Program-made: the position numbers and the translations under genes
Assembly: GCA_937925635.1 (NCBI GenBank)
Contig: CALALX010000127.1
Coordinates: forward strand, 1 to 38,055
DNA: 38,055 bases
Source: an uncultured Caulobacter sp.
GTDB taxonomy: Bacteria; Pseudomonadota; Alphaproteobacteria; Caulobacterales; Caulobacteraceae
Direction of reading: 5' to 3'
Shown: positions 1 to 7,543 of the stretch, piece by piece
Layout of the letters: every line of letters starts with the position of its first letter
Numbering within the stretch: the first letter of the stretch is position 1
The notes under the pieces: model-generated
The model's database searches: none
The model's input: the letters and a program-made list of their open reading frames with translations, nothing else
Told to the model about the DNA's origin: nothing

Positions 1-2
1 TC

Positions 3-551
3 AACACGGTCGCCGCCTCGCTGTTCAAGATCGCCAACGACATCCGCTTCCTGGGCTCGGGCCCGCGTTCGGGCCTGGGCGAGCTGAGCCTGCCGGAGAA
101 CGAGCCGGGCAGCTCCATCATGCCGGGCAAGGTCAACCCGACCCAGTGCGAGGCCCTGACCATGGTCTGCGCCCAGGTGTTCGGCAATCACGCCGCCCTG
201 ACCTTCTCCGGCGCCAGCGGCCATTTCGAGCTGAACGTCTTCAACCCGGTGATGGCCTACAATTTCCTGCAGTCGGTCCGGCTGCTGGCCGACGCGGCGA
301 TCAGCTTCACCGACAACTGCGTGGTCGGCATCGAGCCGCGCGAGGACAACATCAAGCGCGGCCTGGACAACAGCCTGATGCTGGTCACCGCCCTGAACGG
401 CAAGCTCGGCTACGACGCCTGCGCCAAGATCGCCAAGACGGCCCACAAGAACGGCACAACCCTGCGCGAGGAAGCAGTCGGCGGCGGCTATCTGACCGAC
501 GCCGAGTTCGACGAGGCGGTGCGCCCGGAGAAGATGATTTCGCCGGGATGA
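3..551 (+). CDS. fumC: Fumarate hydratase class II, C-terminal part (5' end outside window)
   Basis: Class II fumarase reversibly hydrates fumarate to L-malate in the TCA cycle and works as a cytosolic tetramer without an iron-sulfur cluster. Only the last 182 residues are in the window; the frame is open from the first bases. The superfamily signature GSSIMPGKVNP lies at 111-143, followed by the conserved run GHFELNVFNPVMAYNFLQS and the helical C-terminus with GIEPREDNIKRGLDNSLML, which fits fumarase better than aspartase or argininosuccinate lyase. The C-terminal tail HKNGTTLREEAV is also typical of FumC. The stop is TGA at 549-551. No hairpin directly follows; the next 335 bp are non-coding. 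The call is secure from the signature and the colinear C-terminal domain. Confidence 0.95.
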   Translation, partial: NTVAASLFKIANDIRFLGSGPRSGLGELSLPENEPGSSIMPGKVNPTQCEALTMVCAQVFGNHAALTFSGASGHFELNVFNPVMAYNFLQSVRLLADAAISFTDNCVVGIEPREDNIKRGLDNSLMLVTALNGKLGYDACAKIAKTAHKNGTTLREEAVGGGYLTDAEFDEAVRPEKMISPG

Positions 552-638
552 GCGAAGTGACGCATTGCGCGAACCGCCCATGCGGACGCGACCTGATGCC
601 ATGACGGCCAGCTCTGCTCTGGCGGCGACTTGGACTTT

Positions 639-791
639 CCTCCCCCACTTGGCGGAGGGGGACCGCCGGGAGGGCGGTGGAGAGGGATGCGCTGCGGCCC
701 GGGCCGGGAACGCCGACGATCCAACCGCCCGCCGTCCGCGCCTCCCGCTCCACCATGCTCCGCATGGTCCCCCTCTCCCAAGTGGGCGAGG
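639..791. repeat. 153-bp intergenic inverted-repeat element
   Basis: The 335-bp gap between fumC and the ATPase gene (552-886) holds a long imperfect inverted repeat. The left arm (639-664, beginning CCTCCCCCACTTGGCGG) and the right arm (766-791, ending AAGTGGGCGAGG) are complementary at 23 of 26 positions. Inside are further short complementary segments, such as GGTGGAG near 678 and CTCCACC near 748. The size and layout (two arms around a roughly 100-bp GC-rich core) resemble the dispersed palindromic repeats common in alphaproteobacterial intergenic regions, and the element inside the oxoprolinase gene at 33429-33579. It encodes no transposase, and no target-site duplication was obvious. 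The rest of the gap shows no gene. Confidence 0.65.
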
Positions 792-886
792 TAAGGTTTG
801 GCGTCTTTGACCAAGGCGCAACAGGCGATGGCCGCCGCGCTCGTCGAAGGCTTGAACAGATCGGGAACGCGCGTCATGGTCGCACC

Positions 887-1645
887 ATGACCGGCCTCAT
901 CGACCCCTACTGGATCGCCGCCGAGTTCGTCCGCGGCGAAGGCTGGGACGACGACGCCTATCCGTTCAACCTGCCCGTGGTGCGGTGCACGGACGCGATC
1001 CGCTTCCATCCCCGCGTGACCTTCATCGTCGGCGAGAACGGCTCCGGAAAGTCGACGCTGATCGAGGCGCTGGCCATCGCCTGGGGCTTCAACCCGGAAG
1101 GCGGCTCGCGCGACCATCGCTTCTCGACCCACGACAGTCACTCGAGCCTGCATCGTCACATCCGGCCGATCCGGGACGCGAAACAGCCGAGGCCGCACGA
1201 CGGCTTCTTCCTACGGGCGGAGAGCTTCTTCAACGTCGCCACCTATCTGGAGCAGACGCGGGGCAACCGCTACGGCAAGCGGCCGCTACACGAGCAGTCG
1301 CACGGCGAGGCATTCTTCTCGCTGTTCGAGAACCGGCTGATGGGCGACGGGCTCTACATCATGGACGAGCCGGAGGCCGCGCTGTCGCCCAGCCGGCAGC
1401 TGTCGTTCCTGGCCAAACTGCACGACCTGGTGCTGGCGCGCTCGCAGTTGATCATCGCCACCCACTCGCCGATCATCCTCGGCTACCCCGACGCCTGGAT
1501 CTACCAGGCCTCCGAGCACGGGCTGGAGCGGGTCGAGTACGAAGACACCGAGCACTACCAGGTCACGCGCGGCTTCCTGAACCGGCGCGAGACCTACCTG
1601 AAGGTGCTGCTGGAAGAGCGCGACGACCTGCCGCCGCCACGATGA
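887..1645 (+). CDS. AAA-type ATPase with ABC-like motifs (COG3910-like)
   Basis: A single-domain, 252-residue soluble ATPase. Walker A is GENGSGKST at residues 49-57, an ABC-like signature QSHGEAFF is near residue 144, Walker B plus catalytic Glu is LYIMDEPEAAL near 162, and a switch histidine is in IIATHSPII near 193. This is the layout of SMC/RecF/ABC-like single-domain ATPases of the COG3910 kind, whose role is generally unknown; some relatives act in toxin-antitoxin or defence systems, but no partner gene is next to it. The frame is open further upstream through the inverted repeat, but the family N-terminus and the end of the repeat favour ATG 887. No good Shine-Dalgarno sequence is visible there. 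It converges on yccF, with a strong hairpin between them. Confidence 0.85.
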   Translation: MTGLIDPYWIAAEFVRGEGWDDDAYPFNLPVVRCTDAIRFHPRVTFIVGENGSGKSTLIEALAIAWGFNPEGGSRDHRFSTHDSHSSLHRHIRPIRDAKQPRPHDGFFLRAESFFNVATYLEQTRGNRYGKRPLHEQSHGEAFFSLFENRLMGDGLYIMDEPEAALSPSRQLSFLAKLHDLVLARSQLIIATHSPIILGYPDAWIYQASEHGLERVEYEDTEHYQVTRGFLNRRETYLKVLLEERDDLPPPR

Positions 1646-1654
1646 ATCTCAGTA

Positions 1655-1686
1655 CCGCTCATCCCGGCGAATGCCGGGATGAGCGG
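1655..1686. terminator. Bidirectional hairpin between convergent genes
   Basis: A perfect 14-bp inverted repeat with a 4-nt loop: CCGCTCATCCCGGC, then GAAT, then GCCGGGATGAGCGG. It starts 9 bp after the ATPase stop and ends 12 bp before the stop of the convergent yccF gene. No long T-run follows on either strand, so it may be a weak intrinsic terminator or an mRNA 3'-end stabiliser. The motif resembles the short ATCCCGGC-type palindromes scattered through alphaproteobacterial genomes. Confidence 0.6.
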
Positions 1687-1698
1687 AGGTTGGAGAAC

Positions 1699-2100
1699 CT
1701 AGTCCTTCACCACCACGGTCTTGCCGATCGGCGCCAGGGCGACGCCGGCCAGCTGCAGGTCCTTGATCGCGAACGGGATGCCGATGATCGTGATGGCCTC
1801 GAAGAAGGCCGCGACCAGGTGCGACAGGGCGATGTACCAGCCGCCCAGCAGGAACCAGACGATGTTGAGCAGGAAGCCCAGCGGGCCGGTGCCCAGGTCG
1901 CTCTGGCCGGTGACGATCTCCCGTGAGACGATCTCCTTGCCGAACGGCCAGAAGGCGAAGCCGGCGATGCGCCAAGCGGCGCCGGTATAGGGCAAGCCGA
2001 CGATGGTGATCGCCAGGACGAGGCCGCCCAGCAGCCACAGCAGGCCGCTGATCCAGCCGCCGAGGATGAACCAGAGGATGTTGAGGATCAGCCTGATCAC
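1699..2100 (-). CDS. yccF: YccF-family inner-membrane protein
   Basis: A 133-residue membrane protein with two tandem copies of the YccF (DUF307) unit. Each copy has the pattern LNILWFILGGW...ITIVGLPY: copy one at residues 6-38 and copy two at 77-111 (LLNIVWFLLGGW, ITIIGIPFAIKD). Between them is the motif AFWPFGKEIV. At least four hydrophobic segments are visible. E. coli YccF is slightly longer (about 148 aa); its function is unknown. The start is GTG at 2100, chosen because GGGAGAG lies 4-5 nt upstream and the N-terminus MIRLILNILWF matches the family. It is divergent from the GNAT gene with only 33 bp between starts. Confidence 0.88.
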   Translation of the reverse strand: MIRLILNILWFILGGWISGLLWLLGGLVLAITIVGLPYTGAAWRIAGFAFWPFGKEIVSREIVTGQSDLGTGPLGFLLNIVWFLLGGWYIALSHLVAAFFEAITIIGIPFAIKDLQLAGVALAPIGKTVVVKD

Positions 2101-2133
2101 GTCGCTCTCCCAAGCCCCGGGGCCGCGCCCCAC

Positions 2134-2580
2134 ATGAGCCAAGACGTGGTCGTGATCACGCGGGTTGTCGAGACCCTGCCGGATGGATTCGACGTAATCC
2201 TGCAGGCGGCCGCTTCCGAGGGCGTGCGCAACATGGCGATGCTGGAGGCGCAATGGGAGAGCGGCGCGCAGCGCTTCGACGAGCCCGGCGCCCTGTTCGC
2301 GGCCCTGGTCGACGGCGAACTGGCCGGCCTCGGCGGGGTCACGGCGGAGGCCGACGCCGGCGGGCCGGCCATGCGCATGAGGCGGCTCTACGTCCTGCCC
2401 GCCTTCCGCCGTTTCGGCGTCGGGAGAAGGTTGGCGGCGGCGATGATGCAGCAGGGCTTCCAGGCCGCGCCGCTGCTGACGGTCAACGCGGCGGCGTCCG
2501 AGGCCGCGCCGGCCTTCTGGGAGACGCTCGGCTTCGAACGCGTCGTCGCCGCCGGCTATTCCCACACGCTGCGGCTCTAG
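2134..2580 (+). CDS. GNAT-family N-acetyltransferase
   Basis: A 148-residue protein with the GCN5-related acetyltransferase fold. The acetyl-CoA pyrophosphate-binding motif is visible near residues 88-104: MRRLYVLPAFRRFGVGRRLA, containing the R-x-x-G-x-G loop. Motif B follows as LLTVNAAASEAAPAFWETLGFERV, where F-W-x-x-L-G-F is diagnostic. The acyl acceptor cannot be predicted. No clear Shine-Dalgarno lies before ATG 2134, so it may be poorly initiated or leaderless. Its TAG stop overlaps the TAG of the convergent FAD oxidase through the self-complementary CTAG at 2577-2580, so there is no intergenic space at all on that side. Confidence 0.88.
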   Translation: MSQDVVVITRVVETLPDGFDVILQAAASEGVRNMAMLEAQWESGAQRFDEPGALFAALVDGELAGLGGVTAEADAGGPAMRMRRLYVLPAFRRFGVGRRLAAAMMQQGFQAAPLLTVNAAASEAAPAFWETLGFERVVAAGYSHTLRL

Positions 2581-3920
2581 TTGGCCCGGCCCATCCAGGG
2601 GTTGAACAGCCCGTCTGGATCATAGGCGGCGCGGACCCTGTCCAGCCGCGCCATATTGGCGTCGGACAGGAAGCGGGCCGGCCGGTCGCCGAGGTTCTCG
2701 TCCGCCAGCTGTATGCCCTTCGCGTAGGGCTCCAGGGCCCTCATGTGCCGGCCCGCCCAGTCGCCGTGGGCCGCCTCGTCGGCGTCGGTCCGGACACCGC
2801 CGTAGAGGGCCAGATAGGTGCGGCCCTCGACGGAGAAGGCCATGTCCGGCCGGCTCGGCGGCGGATTCCAGTTCAACCACAGCACATGGCTCGGCGACGG
2901 CGGCTGGGTCGCCGCGATCTCGCGGATGTGCGGCAGCAGGGGCTCGATCGGGCCGTCCATCCACATATTGTCCGCCCGCCAGCGGACGCCCGGCATGAAC
3001 AGCGATTTCTCGCCGGTCTTCATGACGAAGCCGAGCGGCGCCGGCAGCAGCGGCAGGTTCACGCTGGCCTTCTTGACCACCGGATTGCGGCGCAGGAAGG
3101 CCGTCGCCTCGCGCGCTTCCCGCCAGCTGTCGGCGAGCACTGGCGCGACGACCTCGATGCCCGGCGCGCCGATGACCATCGCCTTGCGGTTCAGTACCAT
3201 CTGGAACTCGACGGATCGGGCCACCGACGGTCCCGCCTCGTCCGCCCAACGCAGCACCTCTTCCAGATGCTCGATGCGGAACACCTGGAGCTTGAGGCCA
3301 ATCACCTTCGGCCGTCGATGCAGGCGCAGATGAAAGCGGACCACGACGCCGAAGAAGCCCGGTCCGCTGCCCCGCGCCGCCCAGTAGAGGTCCGGGTTCT
3401 CGCGTTCGCTGGCGTGGACCAGCGAGCCGTCGGCCAACACCACGTCGAGGCCGAGCACGTTTTCGCAGCCCAGTCCCATCTTGCGCGTTTCCCAGCCGAA
3501 GCCCCCCTGCAGCAGGAAGCCGCCGATGCCGACCGTCCAGGCGTGGGCGACCGGGAAGAACAGCCCCCGCTTCGCCAGCATGGCGTCGATGTCGCCGCAG
3601 TGGCGTCCGGGCTCCACCGTCGCCGTCATCGCGTCGACGTCGACAGTCATGGCGGTCATGCGCCCAAGATCGATCAGCAGACTATCGTCGCGGATGTGGT
3701 TCTGCGGCCAGCTATGGCCGCCAGAACAGACACTGAGCGTCAGCCCCTCCGCCCGCGCCCGCTTCACGGCGGCGATCACGTCGTCGACGTCGTTGGCCTG
3801 GACCACGACCGCCGGCCGGCGGCCGGGATCCCGGGCATTGAAGCTGGTGCCCAGCACCGCCGCGTCGAACCCGGCCTGTCCGCGTTCGAAGGTGGAGCCC
3901 CTTCCGATCGCCTTGCCCAT
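2577..3920 (-). CDS. BBE-type FAD-linked oxidoreductase
   Basis: A 447-residue flavoprotein of the berberine-bridge/FAD_binding_4 family, which oxidises phenolic, alkaloid or sugar substrates with O2. The motif SGGHSW places the FAD-linking histidine at residue 69. The second (Cys) attachment site of bicovalent members seems absent: the GTCPTVG-like segment reads HAWTVGIGG. The motif GGFGWETRKMGLGCENVLGLDVV and the C-terminal BBE motif YDPDGLFNPWMG are both present. The start is ATG 3920 with GGGAGA about 7 nt upstream. It shares one base with the stop of the upstream PhlG-like gene (TGATG), so translation is probably coupled. The context suggests oxidation of a phloroglucinol- or polyketide-like product of that hydrolase. 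No signal peptide is seen. Confidence 0.88.
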   Translation of the reverse strand: MGKAIGRGSTFERGQAGFDAAVLGTSFNARDPGRRPAVVVQANDVDDVIAAVKRARAEGLTLSVCSGGHSWPQNHIRDDSLLIDLGRMTAMTVDVDAMTATVEPGRHCGDIDAMLAKRGLFFPVAHAWTVGIGGFLLQGGFGWETRKMGLGCENVLGLDVVLADGSLVHASERENPDLYWAARGSGPGFFGVVVRFHLRLHRRPKVIGLKLQVFRIEHLEEVLRWADEAGPSVARSVEFQMVLNRKAMVIGAPGIEVVAPVLADSWREAREATAFLRRNPVVKKASVNLPLLPAPLGFVMKTGEKSLFMPGVRWRADNMWMDGPIEPLLPHIREIAATQPPSPSHVLWLNWNPPPSRPDMAFSVEGRTYLALYGGVRTDADEAAHGDWAGRHMRALEPYAKGIQLADENLGDRPARFLSDANMARLDRVRAAYDPDGLFNPWMGRAN

Positions 3921-4756
3921 CAGCGGGTCTCCCGGTTCGAGGGCCCGAAGGCGGCGTACAGATCGGGCAGGATGGCGGCCAGGTGGGCCATCTCCTGCGC
4001 GCAGTGAACCAGCAGGTCGGCCGCCGCGACGGCCTTCATCGGCGCCAGTCGCGCGGCGAGCCCGCCCAATGCCCGGCCGAAGCCGCTCTCCATGCCCTTC
4101 GGGCGGACGTTGCCGCCGCCGACCCAGAAGCGGGACCGCATCTCCGCCCCCTCGGCCGTCGGCCGCACATGGTGGACCAGCCAACCGGTCTCGACCGGGG
4201 CGCCGGCGAGGCTGCCGCGCGCGCAGATCGCCGTTTCCCCGGCCGCGCGCAGCCGCGCCTCATCGAACCCCAGGCTGGACGGCGGGACGAAGCGGATCGT
4301 CAGCCGAATCCGGTCCGCGCCGACGAACTCGACGACATTGGACGTGCGGCCGACGTAGTGGGTCAGATCGGAGCGCTCGTCTGACCAGCCGACATGCACG
4401 TGGGCGCGCGGATGCCACAGCTTGTAGCGCGGGGCCTCGCTGCCGTGCCAGGCGAACCACCAGTCCCACATGGTCGGACTGACGCCCGGCATGGGGGTCA
4501 GGATGGCGACGCGGGCCGATCCATCCGGACAGGTCGTGTAGCCGGTCTCGACCGGCTCGTAGCCGGACGCCTGGAGATTTCCGGCGCGGTCCACGCCCGG
4601 CATCAGCGCCCAGGCCACGGGCCCCGTGGCGAGCGCCTCTCGGACATGGCCCGAAAGCGGCGCGAGATCGGGACGGAAGAACCGCGCGTATGGGCTCTCG
4701 GCGAGGTCGCGCGCCGAATAGCCCAGGTAGAGTTCGGACTCGGCCGGTTGGCCCAT
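3920..4756 (-). CDS. DAPG hydrolase (PhlG)-family protein
   Basis: A 278-residue protein resembling PhlG, the zinc enzyme that cleaves the C-C bond of 2,4-diacetylphloroglucinol to the monoacetyl form, and phloretin hydrolase. In PhlG zinc is held by His, Glu, His and Glu. Here the C-terminal pair is clear: H251-C-A-Q-E255 (spacing of four, as in PhlG). H115 or H119 in YKLWHPRAHVHVGW and E143 in SNVVEFVG are candidates for the others. The aromatic stretch PTMWDWWFAWHG is also family-like. The start is ATG 4756 with a strong GGGAGGA about 6 nt upstream. It is first gene of a two-gene operon with the FAD oxidase and divergent from a TetR regulator. The true substrate may be another acylated phenol or 1,3-diketone. 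Confidence 0.82.
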   Translation of the reverse strand: MGQPAESELYLGYSARDLAESPYARFFRPDLAPLSGHVREALATGPVAWALMPGVDRAGNLQASGYEPVETGYTTCPDGSARVAILTPMPGVSPTMWDWWFAWHGSEAPRYKLWHPRAHVHVGWSDERSDLTHYVGRTSNVVEFVGADRIRLTIRFVPPSSLGFDEARLRAAGETAICARGSLAGAPVETGWLVHHVRPTAEGAEMRSRFWVGGGNVRPKGMESGFGRALGGLAARLAPMKAVAAADLLVHCAQEMAHLAAILPDLYAAFGPSNRETR

Positions 4757-4782
4757 GGTTTCCTCCCGCCACGTCGATTTAT

Positions 4783-4815
4783 TGGGATATCTCTCATTTT
4801 TGGGACATCTGTCAA
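4783..4815. promoter_or_regulatory. Sigma70-like promoter with overlapping direct-repeat operator
   Basis: Read on the minus strand, TTGACA (4815-4810) and AGATAT (4792-4787) are separated by exactly 17 bp and lie upstream of the PhlG-like gene. On the plus strand the same DNA holds a direct repeat, TGGGATATCTCTCAT (4783-4797) and TGGGACATCTGTCAA (4801-4815), with an 18-bp period. The copies cover the -10 and -35 boxes. That fits repression by the adjacent divergent TetR protein, though TetR sites are more often inverted repeats. The assignment is by inspection only. Confidence 0.6.
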
Positions 4816-4856
4816 ATCAGCTGGCGCGCCGGCGTGCTCCAACCTACAAGGCGTCC

Positions 4857-5513
4857 ATGAGCACCGGACTGTTCGGCGGCGGCGCGGCCCATCTCGGAAA
4901 GAGCGCCCGCACACGCGCTCGGCTGATGGACGCGGCTGTGGAGCTGTTCGCCCGCGACGGCTTCGAGGCGGCCTCCGTCAACGAAATCGCGCGCCGCGCC
5001 GACGTGGCCAACGGCACCTTCTACGTCCACTTCCGCGACAAGGAGGCGATCGCCTCCGAAGTCGCGCTCGCCATCGCCGGCGGCGTAACCCGCCAACTGG
5101 ACGAGGCGATGGCCGGGATCGACGACGCCGTGGAGCGGACCAGCATGGCCACCCGGCGGTTCATCGAGCTGGCGAGCAGTGTTCCTGACTGGGGCCGGGC
5201 CCTGCTGCGGGCGTTGTGGACGTTTCAGGGGCTCCGGGACTCGGTGGCGGGCTACCTGAAGGCGGACCTTGAACGCGGAGTCGAACAGGGCGCGTTCAGC
5301 GTGCGGGTCGACACCGTGCTGATCGACGTATTCGTCTCCATGGCCATGAGCGGTCTCTTCGAGCGGCTGAGCGGCTCGGCGCCAGACGATGTAGCGTCCC
5401 GGGTGGCTGAGCTGCAGCTGCGCATGCTCGGCGTTTCGCCGGAGCGGGCGAGCGTCGTGTCCCAACGCGCCTTGCCGCCGGTCGCATTGACCTTGTCGCC
5501 CGCGTCAGGCTGA
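4857..5513 (+). CDS. TetR-family transcriptional regulator
   Basis: A 218-residue regulator with a canonical N-terminal TetR helix-turn-helix: TRARLMDAAVELFARDGFEA near residues 18-37, then VNEIARRADVANGTFYVHF and DKEAI to about residue 65. The C-terminal ligand/dimer domain is all-helical and diverged. ATG 4857 is used; a start at ATG 4755 in the same frame would run through the whole divergent promoter and is rejected. The gene lies 100 bp from, and divergent to, the PhlG/FAD-oxidase operon, the usual layout for a local repressor released by a pathway substrate. Its 3' end overlaps the convergent glycosyltransferase gene by 9 bp. Confidence 0.92.
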   Translation: MSTGLFGGGAAHLGKSARTRARLMDAAVELFARDGFEAASVNEIARRADVANGTFYVHFRDKEAIASEVALAIAGGVTRQLDEAMAGIDDAVERTSMATRRFIELASSVPDWGRALLRALWTFQGLRDSVAGYLKADLERGVEQGAFSVRVDTVLIDVFVSMAMSGLFERLSGSAPDDVASRVAELQLRMLGVSPERASVVSQRALPPVALTLSPASG

Positions 5514-6449
5514 CCGCAAGCCGGCCACGGCGGCGGACACGCGGTCAACGGCCATATCGGCCAGATCCGCCTCGCGCAGGATGGTCACCGGCTGATCGCC
5601 GCGGATCGGCCTCGGCGCGCTGAGATCGGGATTGCTGTCGCGGGAAAACAGCACGACAGCCGGAACACCGGCCGCCACGGCGATGTGCATCGGACCGGTA
5701 TCGTTGCCGACGGCCAGCGCGGCGCCCCGGGCCAGGTCCGCGATGTCGCCGAAGCTTGTGCGTCCGACCAGGCTGACCGCGCCGGGCGCGCGCGCGAGGA
5801 TCACGTCCGCAAGCGCCGCTTCCTCATCGCCGTGACCGAGGACGGCGGGGGTGATCCCCTGCTCCAGCAACCCGGCGGCCAGCGCGCCGAAGCGCTCCGC
5901 CGGCCAACGCTTGGCCGGCCGGTGCGCCGCGCCGCCCGGCGCCAGCAGCGCGTAGGGAGGGGCAAGTCCGAACTTGCCCGCGTCGCCCGTCATCCAGGCG
6001 ATATCCGGCGGTCCGACCTTGGCTATGCCCGCGATCCTGAGCTGCTCGCGCTGGCTGTCCTGGATGTGCAGCCGGTCGCGGGCCTCGCCGCTGTAGTGGA
6101 AGGCCGCCCCGGGCGCGTTGCCGGACCAGGCCGGCCGTTTCGGCCAGAGCAGCTGGAAATAGCGGACGGTACGGCTCTGGGTCTGCAGGTCGTAGACCCG
6201 ATCGAACCGCCCGACCCGCAACCGCCCGATCAGCCGCGCCACGGCCGGCAGGTCGATCCAGTCGGGGCGGCCGTCGCTCCAGACCTCGTCGAACCAGCCC
6301 GTGTCGCGGGCCATGCCGACATAGGGCCTGGTGGTGAGCAGCGTGATACGGGCCGACGGGTGCGCGGCGCGGATGGCCTTCATCGGGCCCGTCGCCTGGA
6401 TGAAGTCGCCCAGGGCCGACAGCTTGATCACCAGAACCCGTTCGCTCAT
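5505..6449 (-). CDS. Glycosyltransferase family 9 (heptosyltransferase-like)
   Basis: A 314-residue GT9 enzyme of the ADP-heptose:LPS heptosyltransferase type. The N-terminus is VLVIKLSALGDFIQATGPMK, the GT9 hallmark, and the sugar-nucleotide half has LLAPGGAAHRPAKRWPAERF and VGNDTGPMHIAVAAGVPAVVLF (the D-T-G-P-x-H motif). It probably adds a sugar to lipopolysaccharide core on the cytoplasmic face; the exact sugar cannot be told. The start ATG at 6449 overlaps the stop of the upstream histidine kinase as ATGA, so it is the last gene of an overlapping three-gene operon. Confidence 0.9.
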   Translation of the reverse strand: MSERVLVIKLSALGDFIQATGPMKAIRAAHPSARITLLTTRPYVGMARDTGWFDEVWSDGRPDWIDLPAVARLIGRLRVGRFDRVYDLQTQSRTVRYFQLLWPKRPAWSGNAPGAAFHYSGEARDRLHIQDSQREQLRIAGIAKVGPPDIAWMTGDAGKFGLAPPYALLAPGGAAHRPAKRWPAERFGALAAGLLEQGITPAVLGHGDEEAALADVILARAPGAVSLVGRTSFGDIADLARGAALAVGNDTGPMHIAVAAGVPAVVLFSRDSNPDLSAPRPIRGDQPVTILREADLADMAVDRVSAAVAGLRSA

Positions 6450-7543
6450 GCGGCGGCGATGCGCTCGTTCAGCGGCGCGTTCAAGACATATCGCAGGCCA
6501 TCGGGCTCAAACTCGAGCCTGCCCTCGCCGCTGACGTCGCGCGGCAGGCCCCGCTCGATCAGACGCGCGCCGAACCCCCGGCGAGTCGGCGGCCTGACGT
6601 CCGGCCCGCCCCGCTCCAGCCAGACCAGGTCGAAGCGATCGCCGTCCACCCGCCAGTCGACGCTGACCCTGCCGTTCGGCGCGCCCAAGGCGCCATGACG
6701 CCGCGCGTTGTCGGCCAGTTCGTGGAAGACGACCATGAAGCTGACAGCCGTCTCCGGGCCTAGTCGGACCGCGGGTCCACCCAGCGACACCCTGTCGACC
6801 TCGGGCGCCTGGAACACGCTGGCGATGACCTCACGCAGGTCGCCGCCGCGCCAATCCTCACGCTGCATCAGCTCGTGCGCGCGGGACAGGGCCATCAGCC
6901 GGCCGTTGAAGGCCTCGGTGAAGGCGGACGGCGAGCTGGACGAGCCCAGCGTCTGGTTGGCGATCGAAAGCACCGCGGCCAGCGTGTTCTTCACCCGGTG
7001 GTCGAGTTCGCGGATGATGCGGTCCCGCGCCTCCAACGCCGCGTTGAGGGACGAGACGAGCCGCACATTCTGCAGGGCGGTGGCTGTCGCACGCGCGATG
7101 GCTTCGAGCGAAGCCACCTCGGTCGGCGAGGGGGTGCGCTGCCGCGCCCAGTAGGCGCCAATCGCGGCGATCGGATCCTCACGACGCACCGGCGTCATCA
7201 CCAGGCTCTTCACGAATGTCGGTCGATAGGCGTCGTGCGGGATTCGATCGTCGACGTAGATGTCGGGGATCACGGCGACCTGGCCGTTCAACATCGTCCA
7301 ACCGGAAATGCAGCTTTCAAGCGGAAAGCGTCTGCCCTTCCAGAGTGGGCCGATCGCATCCTCGTCCAGGTAGTGACACCAGGCCCCGTCCCGCAGGACG
7401 AAGGTCACGCCCTCGGCGCCGGAAATCTCACGGGCCCTGGTGCGGATCACCGCGGCGACGTCCTCCACCGTTCGGGTGGAGGAGAGCTGCTCGATCGTTT
7501 CGACGAGCGTGAAGAGCGGGGAGTCTGTTCCGGTTGGGGTCAC
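6446..7543 (-). CDS. GAF-containing HWE-family sensor histidine kinase
   Basis: A 365-residue soluble kinase without visible membrane segments. Residues about 20-160 form a GAF sensor domain, and a helical linker leads to the H-box IIRELDHRVKNTLAAVLSIAN with phospho-acceptor His182. The ATPase part has the HWE-type N-box FHELADNARRHGAL, a WLERGGPDV segment with the W-x-E motif, and the G-rich loop GFGARLIERGL. These kinases are abundant in alphaproteobacteria and often phosphorylate single-domain or PhyR-type response regulators. No response regulator is nearby. The start GTG (7543) overlaps the stop of the polyprenyl synthase gene as GTGA; the end overlaps the glycosyltransferase by 4 bp. 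Confidence 0.92.
   Translation of the reverse strand: MTPTGTDSPLFTLVETIEQLSSTRTVEDVAAVIRTRAREISGAEGVTFVLRDGAWCHYLDEDAIGPLWKGRRFPLESCISGWTMLNGQVAVIPDIYVDDRIPHDAYRPTFVKSLVMTPVRREDPIAAIGAYWARQRTPSPTEVASLEAIARATATALQNVRLVSSLNAALEARDRIIRELDHRVKNTLAAVLSIANQTLGSSSSPSAFTEAFNGRLMALSRAHELMQREDWRGGDLREVIASVFQAPEVDRVSLGGPAVRLGPETAVSFMVVFHELADNARRHGALGAPNGRVSVDWRVDGDRFDLVWLERGGPDVRPPTRRGFGARLIERGLPRDVSGEGRLEFEPDGLRYVLNAPLNERIAAA

Noticed and set aside
677..886. Upstream extension of the AAA ATPase to ATG 677
   Set aside because: The 70 added residues come from the inverted-repeat element and show no family similarity.
2253..4007. A 584-codon open frame on the plus strand antisense to the FAD oxidase
   Set aside because: It is His/Arg/Ala-rich with no motif and exists because of the high GC content; the minus-strand FAD oxidase has clear BBE motifs and good ribosome sites.
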